Positions 25,150 through 33,181 of a stretch of 40,418 nucleotides of DNA are shown here, piece by piece (the stretch's first letter is position 1; each line of letters begins with the position of its first letter). The notes under the pieces were generated by a model, which ran no database searches, was not told where the DNA came from, and saw only the letters and a list, made by a program, of their open reading frames with translations. The stretch is from JANNRA01 sp031401035 (GTDB lineage: Bacteria > Desulfobacterota > Binatia > HRBIN30 > CADEER01). The stretch is from NCBI GenBank assembly GCA_031401035.1, contig JANNRA010000164.1:1-40418 (forward strand). Reading direction: 5' to 3'. A program made the position numbers and the translations under genes.

Positions 25150-26262
25150 TCAGACCGCGCCGGCCGCGCTCGGGCGCGCCGGCACCTCGCACACTTCACC
25201 ATCGGTGCGGCTCGGCGCCAGCGCGAACGGCACCGACACCGACCAGGTGAGCCCGAAGCCGCAGAAGTAGAGGGCGTGGTGACCGCCAGGGCCGCCGGCG
25301 ACGGCGACGAGAAACTGCTCCGGCGTGGCGCAGAGCGGCACGACCCCGTCCTCGACGTAGCCGCGCTGTTCGAGCTTCGCCCAGTAGCCGCGCGGCCAGC
25401 GCGTCAGCGGCGTGCGTGTGTGTTCGTGGAGCAGGCGTTGCACGTCGGCCATGGCCAGCCCGTCGCGGGCGATCTTCTCGGCGAAGTCGGGGCAGAGCAG
25501 GAGCATCACCTCGCCGTCGGCCTGCGGCACCAGCACCTTGTTGTTGCCGATCCAGTCCATCGAGTGGGCGAGCAGGATCAGCAACTCCTCGCCGCTGTCA
25601 GCCCAGATATCGGCGATGTCCTGGGTGCCGGTCGCGCAGTGGGCGGTGACGACGTTGTCCTCCGCCTGGAAGCCGCGGCGGACGTGGAACGGCTCCCACG
25701 GACTGCGCTCCTCCCACTCGCCGAAACAGAGCGAGAGACGCCCGGGCTGCCCGAAGGTCGACTTGCTCACCGCGCCGGGGAGGGAGCCGCCGACGTTGCG
25801 CATCACCAGACGCAGCGCGCGCCCGATGGTCGCGTTGGCGCGGCCGTTGTGACCGAGGCAGCTGTAGCCGCCCTCGATGCCGAGGGCGGCCCGCGCCGGG
25901 CCGTTCACCATCAGGGCCGGTGCGGCGCAGCAGGTGGTGGTATTGAGCGCGTACAGATTGAAGCGCGGCTCACACACCGCGCGCACCGCCGCCACGACGA
26001 CCGGGAAGCAGGCGGGCGGGCAGCCGGCCATGACAGCGTTGACGGCGATCTTCTCGGCCGTCGCCTCGCCGCGGCCCGGCTCGACGACGCCGATCACCGC
26101 CTCGGGCGGCTCGTCGATTGTCTCGAGCATGTCCTGCACGCGCGCCGGCGTGGGTGGAATCAGCGGCAGTCCGTCGCCCCAGCCGCGCGCCTCGGCGAGG
26201 TCGGTGAACGCCGCGGCATCCGCCGGCGCCGCCAGGGATTCGGAGGTCAGCGTGCCGCGCAT
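25150..26262 (-). CDS. Conserved hypothetical protein in the UGSC selenoprotein cluster
   Basis: A 370-residue protein without signal peptide or clear transmembrane segments. Notable parts: GDGLPLIPPTPARVQDMLET near the N-terminus; NAVMAGCPPACFPVVVAAV and NTTTCCAAPALMVNGPAR, Cys-rich segments that could bind metal or take part in disulfide exchange; EGGYSCLGHNGRANATIGRA; and LVAVAGGPGGHHALYFCGFG. The many cysteines and Gly-rich turns suggest an enzyme. It starts 7 bases after the selenoprotein gene and ends 4 bases before the acyl-CoA ligase gene, so the three form one tight unit. No function is assigned; it may be a redox partner of the selenoprotein or act on the ligase product. Confidence 0.85.
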   Translation of the reverse strand: MRGTLTSESLAAPADAAAFTDLAEARGWGDGLPLIPPTPARVQDMLETIDEPPEAVIGVVEPGRGEATAEKIAVNAVMAGCPPACFPVVVAAVRAVCEPRFNLYALNTTTCCAAPALMVNGPARAALGIEGGYSCLGHNGRANATIGRALRLVMRNVGGSLPGAVSKSTFGQPGRLSLCFGEWEERSPWEPFHVRRGFQAEDNVVTAHCATGTQDIADIWADSGEELLILLAHSMDWIGNNKVLVPQADGEVMLLLCPDFAEKIARDGLAMADVQRLLHEHTRTPLTRWPRGYWAKLEQRGYVEDGVVPLCATPEQFLVAVAGGPGGHHALYFCGFGLTWSVSVPFALAPSRTDGEVCEVPARPSAAGAV

Positions 26263-26269
26263 CGGCGGG

Positions 26270-26803
26270 TCATGGCGAGACGAGCAGAGCCATCGCGTCG
26301 CGGAAGCGCTGCGCGGCGATGTGATCGATCTCGGCCTCGCCGCGCCCTTCCATCGGGTGCGGCAGGACGAGCATCGGGATGGGGTCGACGCCGCGCGCGC
26401 GCGCGGCCGTCTGCGCCAGGTTGACGAACACCTCGGTCACCACCACCGCGGCCGGCTTGCCGGCGCGCAGGACCTCGATCGTGTCGTGGACACTCCACGA
26501 CGTACACGACCCTCACGTACCGAGGCCGACGATCGCCATGTCGACGTCGCGCACGAAGCCGGCGATCTTGCGGCGTTCCTCGTCCGTCGTACCGATACGG
26601 ATGTCGGGGTCGAAGAGCACCACGTCGCGCACACCGAACTGCTCGCGCGCCAGGACGGCGAAGCGCTGCGCGACGCGACCGAACGAGGGCCAGGCGCGGT
26701 CGACACGCAAGCCGAGCACGCGCCCGGTGGCGCTGCAGAGGCGTTCCGGCAGGGGCAGACGGTCGGCGTGGCCGCGGGCGGTGGGATCGAGGATCTCGAT
26801 CAT
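26270..26803 (-). CDS. UGSC-family selenoprotein (in-frame UGA read as selenocysteine)
   Basis: The frame starts at ATG 26803 (ribosome site GGGAG, 6 bases) with MIEILDPTARGHADRLPL and runs to AIVGLGT. TGA at 26513-26515 then interrupts it, and it continues without a break as GSCTSWSVHDTIEVLRAGKP, VVVTEVFVNLAQ and on to a TGA at 26270-26272. Reading the first TGA as selenocysteine gives 177 residues with Sec at 97 and the exact motif Sec-Gly-Ser-Cys of the UGSC (seleno)protein family, thought to be thiol/selenol redox proteins. The flanking residues (GSCTSxSVHDxIxxxxxGxP) also fit. A bSECIS-like hairpin follows the UGA and selC lies in the same window. ORF callers split the gene in two. It is 44 bases after gspN and heads the cluster with the 370-residue protein and acyl-CoA ligase. 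The substrate is unknown. Confidence 0.92.
26479..26511 (-). promoter_or_regulatory. bSECIS-like hairpin downstream of the selenocysteine UGA
   Basis: On the mRNA, the 8-bp perfect upper stem GUCGUGGA / UCCACGAC closes a GUG loop. The lower stem GGUCGU / ACGAUC (one G-U pair) is separated from it by a 4-base 5' bulge (GUAC). The loop's first base is G, 20 bases after the UGA. This fits the published bacterial SECIS model: apical-loop G, stable upper stem, loop about 16-37 bases from UGA. The hairpin lies within the coding sequence, as usual in bacteria, and would recruit SelB with Sec-tRNA. Confidence 0.82.
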
Positions 26804-26847
26804 GGTCGTCTCCCTGACTCGAACGTCACGGTGGCGCGCGGCGCGCC

Positions 26848-27771
26848 TCAGCGCAGACGCGGCTTGGCGAGCGTGCCGCTCAGCATCCGCGGCGCGTCGG
26901 GCTTTGCCCCCTTGGCGGGCGGCGGCATGATGGCGGCGAGCACGGCCTTCATTTCGTCCGGGCACTCGGGCCCCGGCGCCAGCGACAGCTTCAGATTGAG
27001 CACGCTGTCGGCGAGCGGCGCGCGCACCGCAATCTGGCCGTTGGCGCTGATCTGCAGCTCTTTGCCGTCGGCCTCGAACTCCTGGATCTCCAGCCGGTTG
27101 CCCTGTTGGCTGAACTTGGCGGTGATCGAATCAAAGTGCAGCGGCGCGATGACGAAGCCGTTCCACTTCGCATCGGTGACGCTGACCTTGGCCAACGTCA
27201 ACTCGCCGGCCGCGCGCAGATCCGCGAGGTCGCCCACGTGCCCTTCGAGCGTGGCGGCGCCGGAGAGGATGCCGGCGATCTGTCCGCCGCTGACGAACTC
27301 GGCGAGGAGCGGGTAGCGCTGCAGCTGCACGCCATCGAGCGTGATCGTGCCGCGTTGCAGGTCGCCACTGGCGAAGCTGCCGTCGAGGGTGCCGCCGTAC
27401 AGCTGGCCGCCCACCTGCAGCGAGCGCACCTCGCCGCGCAACAAGCCGCTCAGGCCCGGTCGCACGAACAAGCTGGTCGCCTCCAGGAAGGGCGGCCGGC
27501 CCGGGTCGTCGGACACCAGGCGTGGGCGCTGCAGTTCGATGCCCCGCAACCAGGCGAAACGCGCGTCGTCGAAATCAAAGCGCATCCCCGGCAGCGCGGC
27601 GCTGTGCATCACCTGTTGCACCAGCACCTTGGCGGGCAGGTTCCCGAGCAGGAAGATGAAGAAGAGGATGCCCGTATACAGGCCGTAGAGCAGCACGGCG
27701 CGGCGGTTGACGCCGTCGAACCAGTCGAACGACGGCCGCCAGGCGGGCAGCCGCAGGGCCGGCATACGCAT
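26848..27771 (-). CDS. gspN: Type II secretion system protein GspN
   Basis: This 307-residue protein has one N-terminal transmembrane helix (VLLYGLYTGILFFIFLLGNL, about 25-45) and a periplasmic beta-rich domain of AsmA-like repeats (LRGIELQRPRLV, VRSLQVGGQLYGGTLDGSF, SVLNLKLSLAPG), typical of GspN. It is an accessory part of the T2SS inner-membrane platform. The ATG at 27771 overlaps the gspM stop (TGATG); a GTG at 27774 is also possible. Last gene of the gsp operon; the selenoprotein gene starts 44 bases later on the same strand. Confidence 0.88.
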   Translation of the reverse strand: MRMPALRLPAWRPSFDWFDGVNRRAVLLYGLYTGILFFIFLLGNLPAKVLVQQVMHSAALPGMRFDFDDARFAWLRGIELQRPRLVSDDPGRPPFLEATSLFVRPGLSGLLRGEVRSLQVGGQLYGGTLDGSFASGDLQRGTITLDGVQLQRYPLLAEFVSGGQIAGILSGAATLEGHVGDLADLRAAGELTLAKVSVTDAKWNGFVIAPLHFDSITAKFSQQGNRLEIQEFEADGKELQISANGQIAVRAPLADSVLNLKLSLAPGPECPDEMKAVLAAIMPPPAKGAKPDAPRMLSGTLAKPRLR

Positions 27772-28361
27772 CACGCGCCCTCCGGCGCGACCGCGGGCGG
27801 CGGCGCCAGCGCCTTGAGCATCGACACCGTGGCGGTGACGTCGAAGCTCTGCGGGTCGCGCACGCGTTTCTTCACCGACATACGGGTGAAACGCAGCGGC
27901 TGCGGTGACTTTTCGATGCGGTACATCAGATCGGTGAGCTGCTGCAACGAGATGCCGGTGAGCTTGATCTCGACCGATTCCTCTCGGTACGCGTCGCCGA
28001 TGTCCTTGTTGGTCGGATTCATCGAGGCGATCTTCTCGCGCCCGACCACTTGCCCGACGGTCGCCTCGATATGCGGAAAGAGGGAGAACTTGGGATCGGC
28101 GCGCTCGATGATCTTCTGGCGCAGTTCGAACTGGTTGAGCAGGGCGAGGTAGTCCTCGCGCATGCTTTGCATCTCGGTGAGCTCTTGCCGTTTGACCTGA
28201 ATGCGGCGCGCGAGCTCGGCGCGGCCTTGATTGAGCGGCTCCCAGACCAGGGTGTAGAGGGCGATGATCAGCGCTGCCGCGCCGGCGAGACCGACCAGCA
28301 GACGCTCGCGGCTCGACAACCGCTGGTAGGTCGCCAGGATCGGGCTCAGGTCGAGCTTCAC
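27771..28361 (-). CDS. gspM: Type II secretion system protein GspM
   Basis: This 196-residue bitopic protein has a short cytoplasmic start (SPILATYQRLSSRERLLVG), a transmembrane helix (AALIIALYTLVWEPL, about 28-45), a coiled coil (RAELARRIQVKRQELTEMQS) and a ferredoxin-like periplasmic domain (about 100-180). It partners GspL in the inner-membrane platform. The GTG start at 28361 overlaps the gspL stop (GTGA), which defines the start. Confidence 0.88.
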   Translation of the reverse strand: MKLDLSPILATYQRLSSRERLLVGLAGAAALIIALYTLVWEPLNQGRAELARRIQVKRQELTEMQSMREDYLALLNQFELRQKIIERADPKFSLFPHIEATVGQVVGREKIASMNPTNKDIGDAYREESVEIKLTGISLQQLTDLMYRIEKSPQPLRFTRMSVKKRVRDPQSFDVTATVSMLKALAPPPAVAPEGA

Positions 28362-29836
28362 GGCTTCTCTCCGCGCGGGCGGACGTTCTTGTCCAGCTTG
28401 AGCGTCATGCGGAAATCGATGCCGCCTTTCGGACTGGTCTTGGCGTCCTTCACCTCGACATCGCTGAAGAGACCGGTCGCGCGCAGGCCGTCCTTCACGG
28501 CATCGACCGCGTCGTAGGTCTCGGTGTTGCACCGCACCCGCACGGCGTCCGGATCCATCGTCCACTCCTCGCAGTCGATGCGGATCTTGTTCGGCACGGC
28601 ACTGGCCGCGGCGCGCAAGATGTCGATGCTGGTGGAGGTGGACACCGGCACGACGTCGCTGACCACGACGACGCGCTGCCGCAGAGCCTCGGCCTCCGCC
28701 TGCAGGATCGCCTTGGGGTTCGGCACGCGGCCGAGGTCGGGCAACGTCGCGGCAAAGACCGTCTGAATCTGCGCGTCGAGCGCGGCCGCCTGCTGCTGGA
28801 GCGCGCGATGCTTGACGAACATGTCGAGCACCGTCAGCACCAGCACCACGACCCCGAGCAGGGCGACGGTGCGCAAGCCGCGACGCAGGGCTTCCTGGCC
28901 GCGGTGGAAGGTGAACTCCCCCTTGCGGAAGTTGACGCCGAGCGCCGCCGTGGGGACGACTTCGCGCAGCGCCAGGCCGAGGCTGGCACTGAACGCCGAC
29001 GCCTGCGCACCGCCGCCGGGCGGCAGGGTGCGTAGCGGCAGGCGGTCGAGTCGCCGCACCTGCGCACCGAGCGCCGCCGCCAACGGCGCGCTCAGTCCGT
29101 TGAGCTCGGCCGCATCCCCGGCGGCGTAGCAGACGAGGTCATCGTCGAGGGGCGCGCCGTTGAGGGCCAGCAGGGTCCAGCGCACGCCGGCGACGACGGC
29201 GTCGTCGCCCGCCGCTGCCGCGGCGCCGTTGCCGTTCGCCTCGGCCGCCGGCTGGCGGCCGAGGCTGCGCAGCCCGACCAGCTTGCCGGCGCGATAGAGG
29301 GCGACGGTGACCGCACGCGGCCCGAAGTCCAGGAACGTGAAGCTCGGCGGCAACTCTGGCACCAGGCTGAGCACGTTGAGTGCGGCGATCGGGCCGGCGT
29401 CGACGATCTTTGGGTCGACGCCGCCACGGCGCAGCAGCTCGAGGTGCCGCTCGAGATCCTGCTTTTGCACCAGCGCCGCCAACACGGTGGTGCCGGCGCG
29501 GTCGCGGGCGAGGACCTGGAAGTCGACCACCACCTCGTCGAGACCGAACGGAACGCTGTTCTCGAGCTCGAAGGGCACGGTCTGCGCGAGCTTCTTCTGA
29601 TCGCGGAAGGGCAGGAAGAAGGTGCGCCAGGTGACGCGGTCGCCGGGGAGCACGGAGAGGATGGTGTCGCCAGCCTGGCCGTGCGCTTCGAGAAAGCGCT
29701 TGAGCTGCGCATCGAGATCGCCGCTGAGCGCCTCGTGGAAAAATCCCTCGACCTTGTAGTCGCGGAAGCTGGTCTGCACGACCGCCGCGCGCAGATCCGC
29801 GTCACCGATCTCGAGTGAAAGAATGCGTTGTGGCAT
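28358..29836 (-). CDS. gspL: Type II secretion system protein GspL (PilM/PilN-like)
   Basis: This 492-residue protein has an actin-like cytoplasmic domain (about 1-320): ILSLEIGDADLRAAVV, AQTVPFELENSVPFGLDEVV and FLDFGPRAVTVALYRAGK. A transmembrane helix (TVALLGVVVLVLTVLDMFV, about 340) and a periplasmic ferredoxin-like domain (IRIDCEEWTMDPDAVRVRC, GLFSDVEVKDA) follow. It anchors the GspE ATPase to the membrane. The PFELEN segment links it to PilM proteins of type IV pili. Start ATG 29836; gspK ends 9 bases upstream. Confidence 0.92.
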   Translation of the reverse strand: MPQRILSLEIGDADLRAAVVQTSFRDYKVEGFFHEALSGDLDAQLKRFLEAHGQAGDTILSVLPGDRVTWRTFFLPFRDQKKLAQTVPFELENSVPFGLDEVVVDFQVLARDRAGTTVLAALVQKQDLERHLELLRRGGVDPKIVDAGPIAALNVLSLVPELPPSFTFLDFGPRAVTVALYRAGKLVGLRSLGRQPAAEANGNGAAAAAGDDAVVAGVRWTLLALNGAPLDDDLVCYAAGDAAELNGLSAPLAAALGAQVRRLDRLPLRTLPPGGGAQASAFSASLGLALREVVPTAALGVNFRKGEFTFHRGQEALRRGLRTVALLGVVVLVLTVLDMFVKHRALQQQAAALDAQIQTVFAATLPDLGRVPNPKAILQAEAEALRQRVVVVSDVVPVSTSTSIDILRAAASAVPNKIRIDCEEWTMDPDAVRVRCNTETYDAVDAVKDGLRATGLFSDVEVKDAKTSPKGGIDFRMTLKLDKNVRPRGEKP

Positions 29837-29844
29837 ACCGGGGG

Positions 29845-31017
29845 TCAGTACTCGTCGGCGTCGTCGGCCGCGTCGGTCTCGTCATCCAAGGAGCCCGACT
29901 CGTCCTCGTCGCCGGGCTGGGTGCGGAAGAGGCGGGCGCCGCCCTCCTTTTGCCAGTCGAGCGGCCGCAAAGTCCAGTTGGGTAAGGGCTTTCCGCTCGG
30001 CGTGCCGCCGGTGCGGACGGCCCCGCCGGCAAGGGCGCCGGGACGGGCCGGGCCGGTCTGGCGCGCCACCAGGGCGCTGATGGTCTGGCCAATACCACCC
30101 GACTCCGGCTGCTCGGGATCGACGTTTGAGAGCGCGCTCGCTTCCAGCCGGTAGAGCCGGCTGCGCACATCGAACAGCGTCCCCTTGATGCTGGCGTTGT
30201 CGAGGCCTTGCAGGACCGCCGTCAGCTCGCCACTGGACCGGAACGGTTGATCGACATCCTGTTGCCGCTCGAGGATCTGTTCCACCTGCGCGTTGGGCGG
30301 GCAGCCCTGCTGCTCGGCGTTGAGCACCGCCGCGAGGACCTCGGCCGGTGCGGTGTTCACGTTGATCCGCCCCAGGACCGCGCGCGGCTGCGCGGTCACC
30401 ACGCCGCGCAGCGTCTGCAACTGCTCGGTGGGGATGCCGAAGCTGGCACCGAAGTCCTCCAGTGAGGTGAAGTCCGGAATCTGTCCGGGGGTCCCATCGG
30501 CGTTCGCCGGCGGCTCCTGCTGCCAGTAGTCGGCCAGCTTGTCGACCACGTCGACCTCGATGCCGCGGCGCTCGAACATGCACCGCAGGGCATCGCGCAG
30601 CACGGCGCTGGCGGTGACCGTCTGCGACTGGACGCGACGGATCGGCTCGCGCGTCTGATTCAGATTGAGCTTGCCGCTCTCGTCGCGCACGAAGCAGCGG
30701 ATGCGCATCGATGGGTCGACCGGCAGCTCGCGGCAGAACTCGATCAACTGCAACCACCAATCCTCGGTATAGGCGTCGTACGCCGGCTCCTCGTCGAGCA
30801 TCAGGAAGCCCTCGGCGAGGTTGATGCCGGAGCGGGCCAGGAGCTGCGCCTGCAGGGCGTGCACGGCGTTGCGGGTGCGGTGCTGGTCGAGTTGGGTGTT
30901 GAAGGTGAACTCGGTCACCGTAATCGTCAGCAGCGCGACAATCGCCAGCACGACGACCAGGGCGAGCCCGCGCTCGTTAGTGAGCGGCGACGGACCGAGC
31001 GGGTGGGCGCGGGTCAT
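29845..31017 (-). CDS. gspK: Type II secretion minor pseudopilin GspK
   Basis: This 390-residue protein has the prepilin leader NERG-LALVVVLAIVALLTIT. It lacks Glu at +5, as usual for GspK, the tip pseudopilin. The large globular domain includes RIRCFVRDESGKLNLNQ, the INVNTAPAEVLAAV helix-hairpin motif and DVRSRLYRLEA. A C-terminal acidic tail (DEDESGSLDDETDAADDADE) is unusual and could bind Ca or partners. The ATG at 31017 overlaps the gspJ stop (TAATG). Confidence 0.93.
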   Translation of the reverse strand: MTRAHPLGPSPLTNERGLALVVVLAIVALLTITVTEFTFNTQLDQHRTRNAVHALQAQLLARSGINLAEGFLMLDEEPAYDAYTEDWWLQLIEFCRELPVDPSMRIRCFVRDESGKLNLNQTREPIRRVQSQTVTASAVLRDALRCMFERRGIEVDVVDKLADYWQQEPPANADGTPGQIPDFTSLEDFGASFGIPTEQLQTLRGVVTAQPRAVLGRINVNTAPAEVLAAVLNAEQQGCPPNAQVEQILERQQDVDQPFRSSGELTAVLQGLDNASIKGTLFDVRSRLYRLEASALSNVDPEQPESGGIGQTISALVARQTGPARPGALAGGAVRTGGTPSGKPLPNWTLRPLDWQKEGGARLFRTQPGDEDESGSLDDETDAADDADEY

Positions 31018-31832
31018 TACGGCTCCGCCCCCGGCTCGGGACTGGGTACCGGATTGGCCTGCCCGCCGGCCGGATTCCGGCCGACGATCGGCGTCGGCTG
31101 GCCGCGCGCCAGGGGCAGGTCGACGATGGTGCCGAACTCGTGCGAGCCGCCGTCCTCGTCGGCCAGCGCCAGGTGGATCTCGACCGCCGCCGGCAGGCGA
31201 CCGAGCGTCGCCTCCGCGGTGCTGTCCCACTCGTCGCGCCAGTCGCGCACGACGTCGTCGTAGAAGCGGAAGCCCAGCTCGACGACAGGTTGGCAGGCGC
31301 CGGGCAGGTTGAGATCGTCGGGCATGTCCGGACAGTCGAGCAGCAGCGCCGCCTGTTCGGTCGGCGGCGCGTTCTCATCGACCGGATCGTCGTCGGCAGT
31401 CAGGCCATCGGCCTTGTCGAGCATCGCCTTGTACAGGTACTCCTCGCGCAGCAGTCCGTATTCGTTGCGCCGCTTGGCCAGCGGCGAAAGGCTGTAGACG
31501 ATCAACACGCGCCCCGGCCGCACGCGCTGCTGGCCGTAGCCGCCGCGGTTCATCATGACGAATTGCACGTCGGGCGAGGTGCCGGCGCCGGAGGTACCGC
31601 GGAAGTAGACGCGATCGCCCGAGGGCGGCGGGAGTGCCGCCTCGAGATCGGCGGCGATCTTGAGGACTGCCTGGCGACCGGCGGAGTACAGCTCGGAGCG
31701 GCTCTCGGCAAGCAACTTCGACGACTCGACGCGCGACAGCGAGCCGTACACCGTCGCCATCAGGAGCCCGAGGATGGCGATGGCGAGCAGCAGCTCGAGC
31801 AGCGTAAAGCCGCCGCGCCGGCGGTCAGACAT
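31017..31832 (-). CDS. gspJ: Type II secretion minor pseudopilin GspJ
   Basis: This 271-residue protein has the prepilin signal RRGG-FTLLELLLAIAILGLLM with Glu5. The globular part contains RSELYSAGRQAVLKIAADLE, typical of GspJ. It is longer than many GspJ (about 200) because of an acidic stretch (ADDDPVDENAPPTEQ) and a Pro/Gly-rich tail. It forms the pseudopilus tip with GspH, I and K. The start at 31832 (MSDRRRGG) overlaps the end of gspI by 8 bases. Confidence 0.92.
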   Translation of the reverse strand: MSDRRRGGFTLLELLLAIAILGLLMATVYGSLSRVESSKLLAESRSELYSAGRQAVLKIAADLEAALPPPSGDRVYFRGTSGAGTSPDVQFVMMNRGGYGQQRVRPGRVLIVYSLSPLAKRRNEYGLLREEYLYKAMLDKADGLTADDDPVDENAPPTEQAALLLDCPDMPDDLNLPGACQPVVELGFRFYDDVVRDWRDEWDSTAEATLGRLPAAVEIHLALADEDGGSHEFGTIVDLPLARGQPTPIVGRNPAGGQANPVPSPEPGAEP

Positions 31833-32247
31833 CGTCGGGTTCGCGACGGTCACGGATGAAGTACACCAACTCGCAGGCGTTGGGGCTGCGCTCGTCCCAG
31901 ATGACGCGCACGACAACGCGGCGCACGGTTTCCAGCTCGGTGTCGCCGACGTCACGCTCCCACGCGAAGCCGGGCGCATCGGCAAACTCGCCGCGCGAGG
32001 TGCCGGTGTCGGGCCACTGCTCGACGACTTCCATCTCGGTGATCAGCTGGCGGGCGAGGAGCGTCGCCCGGGTGAGATCCTGGTCGTTGCCGATCAGCTT
32101 GAGGTTGCGATTGTGGAGGCCGAGCAGGCCGACGAAGGCGAAGGCGACGATGGTGAGCGCCACCAGCACCTCGATGAGCGTGAAGCCGGCCGGGCCGGCA
32201 CGCCGCTCAGCTGCGACTGCCGAGGTCGAGGTAGCCTGCGGTGACAT
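31825..32247 (-). CDS. gspI: Type II secretion minor pseudopilin GspI
   Basis: This 140-residue protein has the leader RRAGPAG-FTLIEVLVALTIVAFAFVGL with Glu5, and LIGNDQDLTRATLLARQLIT following the helix, as in GspI. It nucleates the pseudopilus tip. ATG at 32247 (MSPQ) is preferred; a GTG two codons earlier is possible. The start lies within the last bases of gspH (overlap 32207-32247). Confidence 0.92.
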   Translation of the reverse strand: MSPQATSTSAVAAERRAGPAGFTLIEVLVALTIVAFAFVGLLGLHNRNLKLIGNDQDLTRATLLARQLITEMEVVEQWPDTGTSRGEFADAPGFAWERDVGDTELETVRRVVVRVIWDERSPNACELVYFIRDRREPDDV

Positions 32248-32755
32248 GGGCACGGCCGGTCAGTCCGTTCGGGACGAAGAGCGTGTATGCCTCCTCGCCG
32301 TTGGCGAGGTGCACGACGGTGGGATCGACGTAGCCGTCCGGGAAGAAATGGGTGAAGCCGGTGCCCTCGTAGATCTTGCCGCCGAGGTCCGGCACGTCGA
32401 TGTCGGCGAGCTGCACGGTCGAAGGCAACGTCACGTCACGCGCCAGGATACCCGTGCTGGGGAGAAACGCGTCGCCGAATTCCGCTTCGGTGACAAAGTA
32501 GCGCTGCTGGTCGAGGTCGTAGTTCAGTCGATAGACGCGGCCGTTGAGGATCGCCTCCTGCTGCAGGAAGCGAAAGGTCGCGGCGAGCTTGCGCGTCTGC
32601 GACATGAGCTCCGCCCGCCCCTGATCGCGAAAGCGCGGCACGGCGAGCGCCAGCACGAGACCGATGATGAGCATGACGAGCCCGATCTCGATGAGCGTGA
32701 AGCCGGCATCGCCACGCCTGCGCTCACTCGATCGAGTGGTTGGAAATGTCGGCAT
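32207..32755 (-). CDS. gspH: Type II secretion minor pseudopilin GspH
   Basis: This 182-residue protein has the leader RRRGDAG-FTLIEIGLVMLIIGLVLALA with Glu5, then MSQTRKLAATFRFLQQEAIL and a beta-rich domain (RVYRLNYDLDQQRYFV). It caps the pseudopilus. The start at 32755 overlaps the end of gspG by 32 bases. Confidence 0.9.
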   Translation of the reverse strand: MPTFPTTRSSERRRGDAGFTLIEIGLVMLIIGLVLALAVPRFRDQGRAELMSQTRKLAATFRFLQQEAILNGRVYRLNYDLDQQRYFVTEAEFGDAFLPSTGILARDVTLPSTVQLADIDVPDLGGKIYEGTGFTHFFPDGYVDPTVVHLANGEEAYTLFVPNGLTGRAHVTAGYLDLGSRS

Positions 32756-33143
32756 TATAGCCTTCGCCACCCTCGACCCCGTCGGCGCCGGTCGAGACGA
32801 TGACGATCTGGCGACCGTCGCTCTGGTAGATGTACTCGGTGCCCCAGGGATCGACCGGAACCTTGTCCAGGTAACCGTCCGGGCTCCACTTGCGGGCCCG
32901 CGGCGGCGCCTGCACCAGTGCGGTGAGGCCTTCGCCGGAGTTGGGGTAGAAGCCGTTGTCAATCTTGAACAGATTGAGTGCCGACTCGATGGCCTTGATA
33001 TCGACCTTGGCGCGCGTGACGCGCGCATCGTCGGTGCGGCCGACGATCTTGGGCACGACCAGGGCGGCGAGCAGGCCGAGGATGAGGACCACGACCATGA
33101 TCTCGATCAGCGTGAAACCGGCTTGCAGGGAACGACGATGCAT
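32724..33143 (-). CDS. gspG: Type II secretion major pseudopilin GspG
   Basis: This 139-residue protein has the leader RRSLQAG-FTLIEIMVVVLILGLLAAL with Glu5, followed by VPKIVGRTDDARVTRAKVDI, YPNSGEGLTALVQ, PVDPWGTEYIY and a C-terminal Ca-site-like region (VSTGADGVEGGEGYNADI). It polymerises into the pseudopilus that drives secretion. The start at 33143 has a strong GGAGG 7 bases upstream, itself part of a GGAGGCCTCC palindrome; an upstream in-frame start at 33185 is rejected. gspO (prepilin peptidase) is not in the window. Confidence 0.95.
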   Translation of the reverse strand: MHRRSLQAGFTLIEIMVVVLILGLLAALVVPKIVGRTDDARVTRAKVDIKAIESALNLFKIDNGFYPNSGEGLTALVQAPPRARKWSPDGYLDKVPVDPWGTEYIYQSDGRQIVIVSTGADGVEGGEGYNADISNHSIE

Positions 33144-33181
33144 GGGGAGGCCTCCAACCGGGCTGGACACTGGCGCCCGGG

